Shown: in pieces, positions 52,988-60,686 of the stretch
Layout: every line of letters begins with the position of its first letter
Position numbering within the stretch: the stretch's first letter is position 1
DNA from: Roseicyclus mahoneyensis
GTDB lineage: Bacteria > Pseudomonadota > Alphaproteobacteria > Rhodobacterales > Rhodobacteraceae
Reading direction: 5' to 3'
Assembly (NCBI RefSeq): GCF_003148775.1
Contig: NZ_QGGW01000014.1
Coordinates: forward strand, 1 to 63,755
Length of the DNA: 63,755 bases
Position numbers and translations under genes: made by a program
Notes under the pieces: model-generated
What the model saw: the letters and a program-made list of their open reading frames with translations, nothing else
The model's database searches: none
What the model was told of the DNA's origin: nothing

Positions 52988-54913
52988 ATGGATAAGGCGA
53001 CGCGCAACTCCATTGAACGAGCGACTCAGCAAGTGCGAAAGCTGCTTGATGAGGATTTTTCGTCGCAGCTCGAAGGGGCATTCGACGTATTGCGGAGCGG
53101 CGTCATCGCTCCGACAGGTGGTGCACATCTTTCCCGCCGCCAGCAGTTTCAGCGGGACAAAATCGTCGCCGCTATCGAACACAAACGCGCCGCTGGTATG
53201 ATCGCCGCGGACGCGGTCGCGGATTATGTGCGGGACTCCGCCTTTACGACACTTAATCGCTTTGTCGCGCTAAAGATGCTGGAGGCGCGCCTATTGGTCC
53301 AGGAGTGCATCACGAAGGGCGAGCAGTCCGCTGGTTACCGGGAATTCTGTGGGATGGCCCCTGGGTTAGCCCTGCTCCCCGATGCCACAGGATATCGACT
53401 CTATGTTGAAAGTCTGTTCGACGAGTTCTCGACTGAGATAAAGGTCCTTTTTGACCGACGCGATGTCGCGTCTGTCCTTTGGCCAAAGCGGCAGACGTTC
53501 GAGGCGCTGCTCACCATTCTCAACGCACCGGATCTGTCGGGGGTTTGGGGCGAGGATGAGACGATCGGCTGGGTCTACCAGTTCTTCAATAGCGGCGAAG
53601 AGCGTAAAAAAATGCGCGACGATAGCCCTGTACCGCGAAACAGCCGTGAACTTGCCGTGCGAAACCAGTTCTTCACGCCACGGTATGTTGTCCAGTTCCT
53701 CACGGATAACACGCTCGGCCGGATATGGGTGGAGATGCATGGGGAAAGGACTCGTCTCATTGAAGTCTGCGAGTACCTCGTCTGGCCGACTGACCAGCCG
53801 GCTCAACCACGCTTGCGAAAGGACCCGCGAGACCTTCGTATTTTAGACCCCGCCTGCGGCTCAGGGCATTTTCTGCTCTACAGTTACGACCTGCTTCTGA
53901 CGATTTACGAAGAGGCTTGGTCAGACGGTGGGCCGGCTCCGAAAAGCGAGGTAACGGGCCGCTCGCTACGCGAAGACTACCCGGACCTCGCCGACCTGCG
54001 CCGAGCGATGCCAGGGCTGATCATTGAACTTAACCTCCATGGCGTGGATATCGATCCACGCTGTGCGCAGATCGCGGCTTTGGCGCTGTGGCTGCGGGCA
54101 CAGCGGGCATGGAAAGATATTGGTGTTCCAGCATCCGAGCGGCCGCGTATTCGGCGAACACATATCGTGGTGGCGGAACCGATGCCGGGCGATACGACGC
54201 TGGTTGAAGAATTTGCCGCGCGGCTAGATCCACCGCTGCTACGCGACCTATTCACAAAGATGGTCGATGAAAGCCAGTCAGCCGGTGAACTCGGCGTTCT
54301 TCTTCGAGTAGAGGGTGGCATCGCTGCCGAGGTACGTCGTGCGCGCGAGCTATTTGTAAAGCAGCGCCAGATGTCCGGTTTCCTCCCGGGGATGGAGCCG
54401 GTGGCACAACAAGGAAATCTTGATCTATCTGGAATCAATGATGACGGCTTTTTCCACGAGGCCGAGGCTCGTATCGTCGAAGCGCTTCGTGTCTTCGCGG
54501 AGACGGCCCCTGCAACCGCTAGCGTGCGGCGGCGGCTTTTCGCCGGGGACGCAGCGCAAGGAGTCGCACTCATCGATGTCGTACGAACGCAGTTCGATGT
54601 GGTCTTGATGAACCCTCCATTCGGCGCTTGCAGTCTCGCTGCCAAGAAGAAGTTTGAGAAGAGCTACCCTCGCACAAAGAATGACCTTTACGCCGCCTTC
54701 GTGGAGCGCGGGATCGAGCTCCTCCAATCGCATGGTCTGCTCGGTGCCATAACCTCCAGAACTGGCTTTTTCCTGTCCAGCTTTCAGAAATGGCGCGAAG
54801 AGATCCTAATGAAAGAAGCGCCACCAACCGTCTTCGCGGACCTTGGTGAAGGAGTTATGGACGCGGCAAATGTTGAGGCGGCCGCCTACTGCTTGATGAA
54901 AGGGCAGAGCTAG
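52988..54913 (+). CDS. pglX: PglX, N-terminal catalytic half (N6-adenine DNA methyltransferase)
   Basis: A 641-residue protein holding the N-terminal region and catalytic domain of PglX. Motif I (SAM binding) is DPACGSGHF at residues 287-295; motif IV is NPPFG from about residue 542 (VVLMNPPFGACS). It ends after FADLGEGVMDAANVEAAAYC, the point where a normal PglX of about 1200 residues continues into its target-recognition part. The TAG at 54911-54913 lies 4 bases before the next ATG, in another frame. Alone it would probably lack site specificity; with the next protein it could form a two-subunit enzyme. Confidence 0.9.
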   Translation: MDKATRNSIERATQQVRKLLDEDFSSQLEGAFDVLRSGVIAPTGGAHLSRRQQFQRDKIVAAIEHKRAAGMIAADAVADYVRDSAFTTLNRFVALKMLEARLLVQECITKGEQSAGYREFCGMAPGLALLPDATGYRLYVESLFDEFSTEIKVLFDRRDVASVLWPKRQTFEALLTILNAPDLSGVWGEDETIGWVYQFFNSGEERKKMRDDSPVPRNSRELAVRNQFFTPRYVVQFLTDNTLGRIWVEMHGERTRLIEVCEYLVWPTDQPAQPRLRKDPRDLRILDPACGSGHFLLYSYDLLLTIYEEAWSDGGPAPKSEVTGRSLREDYPDLADLRRAMPGLIIELNLHGVDIDPRCAQIAALALWLRAQRAWKDIGVPASERPRIRRTHIVVAEPMPGDTTLVEEFAARLDPPLLRDLFTKMVDESQSAGELGVLLRVEGGIAAEVRRARELFVKQRQMSGFLPGMEPVAQQGNLDLSGINDDGFFHEAEARIVEALRVFAETAPATASVRRRLFAGDAAQGVALIDVVRTQFDVVLMNPPFGACSLAAKKKFEKSYPRTKNDLYAAFVERGIELLQSHGLLGAITSRTGFFLSSFQKWREEILMKEAPPTVFADLGEGVMDAANVEAAAYCLMKGQS

Positions 54914-54917
54914 CGCC

Positions 54918-57062
54918 ATGAAAACCATTTTTCTGCGAGTAATTGACGAAAACGATAAGGCGGCGGCGCTTCTGAAAGCCATCCGAGAACCAGAGAAAGC
55001 AAGGGGTGGGCAGCGCTTCGAAGTCGATGCGGCAAGTTTTTCCGCGATACCCCAATGTCCATTCGTTTATCGCGTTCCGGCGCCAATGCTCGCTCTTGCG
55101 GCAAATGGAGAAACGCTTATTGCGTCCGGAGCAAAGGCGAGACAGGGGTTCGGAGCTGCTACTCGGTTTCATCGCCTAGCATGGGAAGTTAGCCCCGCTG
55201 AAATCGGAGCTGGACGTCGTTGGCTATGGCTTGCGCATGGAACCAAACCTGCCCCATTTTTCAAGCCAACGTTCCACGTCGTACTCTGGGCCGACCAAGG
55301 TCGAGAGGCAAAAGCGGACGTTCTAACCCGATATCCATACCTGAACGGTAATTATGGATTCAAGATCCAGGCCGAAGAATATTATGGGCGGCCGGGGCTC
55401 TGCTATGGGAAACGGACCGGCAGATTCACTGTACAGGTAATGCCACCTGAACATGCATTTTCGTTCGAGGGAACAGCGATTCATGCCGAGGCCTCAGTAG
55501 ATGTATGGCACCTCCTCGCGCTGCTAAATTCTGAGCCGATTGCGTTCTGGCTTAACAACGCAAGTGCGCAGCATAAGACATATTCTTACGTGGATTCTAC
55601 CCCGTTCCCGGTCAAAATAGATGGCCGGTTGGCGTTATTGGCGCAGCGTGGCTGGAAATGCCAATTCGAACTTCGTCGATCTATCGAAAACGGAAACTAT
55701 TTTGCGCTGCCGTCGCTCCTACAAAGCGAGGGCGAAAACTTAGCTCAGCGCGCCAACGCTTGGGCTCAATTTGTTCGCGATACAGAGTTTGAAATCGCAG
55801 AAATTCTTGGTGAGATCAACGATCGCTGCTTTGACCTTTACGAGATTGATGAGGCTGATCGTCTTCCAATTAGGTTGGGATTCGGCGGCGGTATACCAGA
55901 GCAGTCCTCGTCCTCCACTACAGAAGCAGATGTGGATGACGATCTTGAAGACGACGATGTGGAGATAAGCGCCAATCCAGAAGGCCTCGCTGCAGATCTT
56001 TGCTCTTGGTTAGTTGGCGTGGCGTTTGGTCGCTTTGATGTGCGACTCGCCACTGGAGCACGTGGTTTATCGACACTTCCTGAACCGTTTGCCCAGATGC
56101 CGGTGTGTTCGCCGGCAATGTTGTTTGGCGACGACGGTCTACCGCTCGCAACCCCGCCGGCTGGATATCCGTTGGGATTCCCTGAGAACGGCATTCTCGT
56201 CGATGATCGCGGACACCCGCGTGACCTCGCCGCCGCGATTAGATTGGCGTTCGATGAGGTATTTGCTGCGAGAGCTGATGCGCGATGGAGCGAATTTGAA
56301 CTTCTCCTCGATTCAAAAGGTCACGAAATTCGGACGTGGTTGGCGTCGAACTTCTTCGAGTATCATCTTAAGCGCTATTCTAAAGGGCGTCGTAAAGCGC
56401 CGATCTATTGGCAACTCGCGATTCCATCGGGTCGTTACAGTATATGGCTCTACGCCCATAGACTTACGCACGATAGTTTTTTTCGAATCCAGAATGATGT
56501 AGTGGTGCCTAGACTTGCCCACGAGGAACGTCAGCTAACCAGTCTGATACAAAGCGTCGGACCTAGTCCGTCTGCGAAGGAGCGTAAGGACGTTGCCGAG
56601 CAGGAGGCATTAATCGGGGAGCTTCGTTCCTTCCTCGAAGAGGTCAAGCTGGTGTCTCCGCTGTGGCACCCAACGCTCGACGACGGGGTGTCGCTGACAA
56701 TGGCCCCCCTTTGGCGGCTGATGCCCCAACACAAGCCTTGGCAGAAGGAACTGAAAAGCAAGTGGGATGACCTGACAGCTGGAAAATACGACTGGGCGCA
56801 CGTCGCCATGCACCTGTGGCCGGAACGCGTCATTCCGAAGTGTGCCGCCGATCGAAGCCTCGCGATCTCACATGGATTGGAAGATGTGTTTTGGGCGGAA
56901 GGGCGTGATGGCAAGTGGAGGCCGCGACCTATCCCGACGCGCCCGATGGACGAGCTTGTCCGAGAACGGACTTCGGTTGCGGTCAAGCTCGCTTTGCGGG
57001 GACTGACGGAAGCGTCAGCGCCGAACGGTTCGAAGGCAAGAGGACGGAGGTCATCATCGTGA
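54918..57062 (+). CDS. pglX: PglX, C-terminal target-recognition half
   Basis: A 714-residue protein starting MKTIFLRVIDENDKAAALLK, which is the sequence expected to follow directly after the N-terminal half in a single-chain PglX. It contains LLALLNSEPIAFWLNNASAQ and SYVDSTPFPV, typical of the post-catalytic region, and no SAM motif. An in-frame TGA at 54897 and the upstream TAG define an 11-base window where a +1 shift would fuse both halves. GGGCAGAG before the ATG could serve as a weak ribosome site, or reinitiation after the TAG could occur. It overlaps the next gene by 4 bases (GTGA). Confidence 0.85.
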   Translation: MKTIFLRVIDENDKAAALLKAIREPEKARGGQRFEVDAASFSAIPQCPFVYRVPAPMLALAANGETLIASGAKARQGFGAATRFHRLAWEVSPAEIGAGRRWLWLAHGTKPAPFFKPTFHVVLWADQGREAKADVLTRYPYLNGNYGFKIQAEEYYGRPGLCYGKRTGRFTVQVMPPEHAFSFEGTAIHAEASVDVWHLLALLNSEPIAFWLNNASAQHKTYSYVDSTPFPVKIDGRLALLAQRGWKCQFELRRSIENGNYFALPSLLQSEGENLAQRANAWAQFVRDTEFEIAEILGEINDRCFDLYEIDEADRLPIRLGFGGGIPEQSSSSTTEADVDDDLEDDDVEISANPEGLAADLCSWLVGVAFGRFDVRLATGARGLSTLPEPFAQMPVCSPAMLFGDDGLPLATPPAGYPLGFPENGILVDDRGHPRDLAAAIRLAFDEVFAARADARWSEFELLLDSKGHEIRTWLASNFFEYHLKRYSKGRRKAPIYWQLAIPSGRYSIWLYAHRLTHDSFFRIQNDVVVPRLAHEERQLTSLIQSVGPSPSAKERKDVAEQEALIGELRSFLEEVKLVSPLWHPTLDDGVSLTMAPLWRLMPQHKPWQKELKSKWDDLTAGKYDWAHVAMHLWPERVIPKCAADRSLAISHGLEDVFWAEGRDGKWRPRPIPTRPMDELVRERTSVAVKLALRGLTEASAPNGSKARGRRSSS

Positions 57063-58132
57063 CGATCTCCGAAGACACGATCAAAAATGCCGTTCTTCGC
57101 TATCACCGCGAATACGACAGGTACCTAAAGCTCTCGGCTCGTGTCGCCGAGATCTGCCGGTTTGAGATCGTCGAAGGCAACGCAATCCGAGCGCAGGTGA
57201 CGTTCCGCGCAAAAAGCCCCAAAAGTCTGGAGGGAAAGCTCCGTCGCTTCGCGGCGTCTGGGAAGAGGGATTTGCCTAATGTGCAGTCCGTATTTGACGC
57301 TGTTCGCGATCTCGCGGCCGTCCGAATTGCCACGTACGAGCAGCGGCACGAGGACCAGGTCGTCCAGTTGGTCTGCAACCGGTTCGTGGATTTGCGTGGT
57401 GCTCCGCCGAGCAGCGAGCGCAAGGACAAGAACGCAGCGGATAGCAACAACTTCTATCGGGCCACGCATGTCGAAGCGTTTTTGCCAGAAGCTGATGTGA
57501 TTGGAACCTACGCCAATGTGTCGGACGTCCCGTGTGAGATCCAAGTCTGCAGCATGATGGCTCATGTCTGGAATGAGATCGAGCACGATCTTGGCTACAA
57601 GCCCCTGACTGGCTCGCTTTCAGAACAGGAGCGCGGTCTCCTCGTGTCGCTCGGCTTTGCCGTTCGACAAGGTGACATCACGATTGGCAATCTATTTTCT
57701 GAAACCGAGCGGCGCCAACGCGAACATGGGGGCGTGTTCACAGATGTTTATGACTTCGTGGCGCGAGTCCGTGGATGGTTTCCGGATATCGATTTTGGTC
57801 GAAACGCCGGCCCGCTCTACGAAGCGCTACAGCCTATCCGCCTAGTTTCCCCAGAAGGTATCCGGCGATTGTTGACTGTCCCCGAGCCGATGACGGAGCC
57901 AGCGCAAAAAGCACTTAATGAGTTCGCATCGGAACTAGCGGCGCAGGGTGAGGGACGGTTTACGCTTGACCGGAATTCGTCTGATCTCCTGCTGGTTCTG
58001 CTTTTGCCGCAGCTTGCAAGGCACATCATATCCTCATCCGGCGATGCGGTGTCCGACGGCGTTGCGCGCGTTCGCTGGTTCGCCGCCCGCTTTCAAGAAA
58101 TGTCTAAGGTGGACAGCGGAGGTCCCAGCTGA
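57059..58132 (+). CDS. RelA/SpoT-domain nucleotide pyrophosphokinase embedded in the BREX operon
   Basis: A 357-residue protein; the GTG start at 57059 follows GGAGG by 8 bases and overlaps the pglX stop. Synthetase motifs are complete: RAKSPKS (residues 50-56), catalytic Asp in DLAAVR (84-89), YRATH (133-137), the catalytic Glu in EIQVCS (160-165) and WNEIEHDLGYK. There is no HD hydrolase domain and no TGS/ACT domain. About 175 helical residues follow. It would transfer pyrophosphate from ATP to a nucleotide (alarmone) or, as in toxSAS relatives, to tRNA. Its stop overlaps the pglZ ATG by one base (TGATG), so it is translated as part of the defence operon. Confidence 0.88.
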   Translation: MTISEDTIKNAVLRYHREYDRYLKLSARVAEICRFEIVEGNAIRAQVTFRAKSPKSLEGKLRRFAASGKRDLPNVQSVFDAVRDLAAVRIATYEQRHEDQVVQLVCNRFVDLRGAPPSSERKDKNAADSNNFYRATHVEAFLPEADVIGTYANVSDVPCEIQVCSMMAHVWNEIEHDLGYKPLTGSLSEQERGLLVSLGFAVRQGDITIGNLFSETERRQREHGGVFTDVYDFVARVRGWFPDIDFGRNAGPLYEALQPIRLVSPEGIRRLLTVPEPMTEPAQKALNEFASELAAQGEGRFTLDRNSSDLLLVLLLPQLARHIISSSGDAVSDGVARVRWFAARFQEMSKVDSGGPS

Positions 58133-60684
58133 TGCACCCCTTGCATGACTATATCTCTAAACAACTCGCCGAGAGGCTCAAAGCCAGGAAGGTCGTTGTC
58201 TGGTACGACGTTCGCCGCGAGTTCGCGGCGTTCATCGCTGAATTGCGGGGTGGCGCGCGCACCAACGATGAAGCTGTGCCTGTAGCGGTCGGTAGCATGG
58301 GCGCCCGGCTGATCGAGTATGACGGCTCGATGTTCGAACTGCGCGCGGTCGTAGAGCCCTTCGTATGCAGCGATGCGCCGGCCGAGTGCACCATTATTTA
58401 CCTGCCGGGCTGCGAGCGCGATCGCCATGGATCCGTACTGATGGAGCTCGAAAAAGCCGGAGATTGCTACGAGCCCCAGTTGAAGCGGCTCGCACGCAAT
58501 GTCCTTCGTCAACGTTACACCGACGGCGTGATTGATGAAATGCTGGCGCCGGAACGCGTCTCCTATGAGGATCTTGCGCGCGCATCATCCGACACATCGT
58601 CAACCGAGCCGCCATCAGTTTTGAAGTCGATCTTCCACAACACATCGGGGAGCGACGGCATCATCGCGTCCTGGCTCGCAAGCGACGAACGTGATGCTGA
58701 GATCGACGACAAAGAGGCAACTCGCGAGTTGGTGAAGCTCGTGCGCTCGAAGCTCGGCCTGGAGCTGCCAGATGACGCCGCCTTGCCAAAGCTTCGGTCC
58801 ATTACGCTTCGATACGTCCTGGCGAGTGAATTCAGGATCGATCTCAGGAGTGACCCACCTTCGGTTCTTGACGCCATACCTGCGCCGAAGGCGAAGGATG
58901 AGGAAACGGCGGTTCGGGAACTCGCCCATCAGCTTCGCACAAGGTTCTCCGACGCCTATCCCGCGATGGCGGATCGCGTGGAAGCCGAACTGGGCCTTCG
59001 CGACGTCGCCGTCACAGCCGGGAGTCTCGGATCGATCGACACCTTCCGTTTTGAGGAGCGCGTGCTGCTGGCACATTGCGGGGATCTGGTCGCGGCGAAG
59101 AAGTTCGACGCGGCCCTCGATATCATCAGTGGGCGGGAGCACAGCTTTTGGCTCGATCGCGATGTGGGACGGAAGGCTCAGTGGGAGGCCTGTCGCCGCA
59201 TGGCCGAGCTGGGAAGCCTCGGAGTGGCTGTGCGAGCAGCGGTCGGGAAAGCCGGCGGCGACGCCAATGCTTGGATTGACGCATACGCCGCCAAAGAAGG
59301 GTGGTTCCGATTGGACCAGGCGCAACGCCGTCTTGAGGCGTGGGTCGCCAATCTCGATGATGAACCGGAGGAGCGCCCGCTGGGTGTCGTTCGGGGCGTT
59401 TACGAGGACGCCTGCCGCGCCATGGCCGACGGCTTTACCAAGGCTCTCGTCGCGGCCAAGTGGACTGTCTCTGCCTCCCTGCACCAGACGCGGATCTACA
59501 GCGAGGTCGTCTCAGAGCAGCCCAAGCCCGTAGCGTATTTCTTCGTTGACGCCATGCGCTTCGAGATGGGCGTCGAACTCTCGGAGCGGCTTCCAAAGTT
59601 GGTGGAGGTGAGCGTGCGCCCTGCTATCTGCGCGCTACCCAGCATCACTCCGATTGGCATGGCCGCGCTGCAACCCGGTGCATCTTCCAGCTTCAGCGTT
59701 ATCGAACAGGCCGGCACGCTCGGGGTGCGAATCGACGACGCATTCCTTCCCGACTTGGCAGCACGGAAGAAATTTGCGGCCTCACGCGTGCCCAGATTGG
59801 CCGACGTCGCTCTCGATGAGCTGCTGAGTCTTCAGCCGTCGAAGCTCGCCAAGAAGATCGAGGGCGCCCAGGTCATCATCGTGCGGTCCCAGGAGATCGA
59901 CCATGCCGGCGAGCGGGGGTTTACGTTCCAGGCTCGCCAAGTGATGGATACGGTCATCGATAATCTAGCCCGAGCGGTCCGCAAGCTCGCCGCAGCCGGC
60001 GTCGAGCATTGCGTGCTGACTGCTGATCACGGGCATCTGTTCTTCCCATCGGACCGCGACGAGTCGATGCGGATCGACGCACCGGGGGGTGACGAGATTG
60101 ACCTTCATCGCAGATGTTGGATTGGGCGCGGCGGAGCAACGCCGCCTGGTTGCGTCCGGGTCACCGCCTCGGCACTCGGGTATGAATCTGACCTCGACTT
60201 CATATTCCCCTGCGGGAGTGGGGTCTTCAAAGCGGGTGGGGACCTCGCCTTCCACCACGGTGGCCCATCATTGCAGGAAATGGTCATACCCGTGGTCACG
60301 ATCCGCATGAAGGCGCGAGAGGCAGAGAGGTCGACCGCGGGACCCGTGACAGCGACAGGTCTACCTGATGCAGTGACGAACCGCATTTTCAGCGTGACGA
60401 TCCAACTCGACGGGAAAAACCTCTCGCTCTTTTCGAACGAGCTGGTGGTTCGGCCCCTATTGGTTTCAGCGGGAAAGCAAGTTGGCGGTGTAGGCATGGC
60501 AGTCGATGGCGACTTTGATCGCGCGACAGGCTGCGTGACGCTTCAGGCCGGGAAGCCCGTCACGGTCGCGTTCCTTTTGAGCGATGAGAGTTCACCGTCG
60601 CTCCGTGTGGTCGTTCAAGACCCGACAACAGATGCCGAGCTGTACCGCTCACCTACCGACATCCCTGTCCGCCTCGGAGTTTGA
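58132..60684 (+). CDS. pglZ: BREX protein PglZ (alkaline-phosphatase superfamily)
   Basis: An 850-residue protein. The N-terminal helical part (about 450 residues) precedes the PglZ phosphatase-like domain, with a metal Asp in YFFVDAMRFEMGVEL (Asp about residue 473), SITPIGMAALQPG, and the second metal site in LTADHGHLF (residues 630-637). PglZ associates with PglX and is needed for BREX methylation and defence. It starts at 58132, overlapping the RelA/SpoT stop, and ends 2 bases before the brxL ATG. Confidence 0.93.
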   Translation: MHPLHDYISKQLAERLKARKVVVWYDVRREFAAFIAELRGGARTNDEAVPVAVGSMGARLIEYDGSMFELRAVVEPFVCSDAPAECTIIYLPGCERDRHGSVLMELEKAGDCYEPQLKRLARNVLRQRYTDGVIDEMLAPERVSYEDLARASSDTSSTEPPSVLKSIFHNTSGSDGIIASWLASDERDAEIDDKEATRELVKLVRSKLGLELPDDAALPKLRSITLRYVLASEFRIDLRSDPPSVLDAIPAPKAKDEETAVRELAHQLRTRFSDAYPAMADRVEAELGLRDVAVTAGSLGSIDTFRFEERVLLAHCGDLVAAKKFDAALDIISGREHSFWLDRDVGRKAQWEACRRMAELGSLGVAVRAAVGKAGGDANAWIDAYAAKEGWFRLDQAQRRLEAWVANLDDEPEERPLGVVRGVYEDACRAMADGFTKALVAAKWTVSASLHQTRIYSEVVSEQPKPVAYFFVDAMRFEMGVELSERLPKLVEVSVRPAICALPSITPIGMAALQPGASSSFSVIEQAGTLGVRIDDAFLPDLAARKKFAASRVPRLADVALDELLSLQPSKLAKKIEGAQVIIVRSQEIDHAGERGFTFQARQVMDTVIDNLARAVRKLAAAGVEHCVLTADHGHLFFPSDRDESMRIDAPGGDEIDLHRRCWIGRGGATPPGCVRVTASALGYESDLDFIFPCGSGVFKAGGDLAFHHGGPSLQEMVIPVVTIRMKAREAERSTAGPVTATGLPDAVTNRIFSVTIQLDGKNLSLFSNELVVRPLLVSAGKQVGGVGMAVDGDFDRATGCVTLQAGKPVTVAFLLSDESSPSLRVVVQDPTTDAELYRSPTDIPVRLGV

Positions 60685-60686
60685 GT

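Noticed and set aside
54890-54925. A canonical programmed -1 frameshift site in pglX
   Set aside because: The shift needed is +1, no X-XXY-YYZ heptamer is present and no RF2-like stop context lies at the right place, so a programmed mechanism is not supported by sequence alone.
57059-58132. Housekeeping RelA/SpoT (Rsh) enzyme
   Set aside because: It lacks the HD hydrolase, TGS and ACT domains and is about half the length; it fits a short single-domain synthetase.
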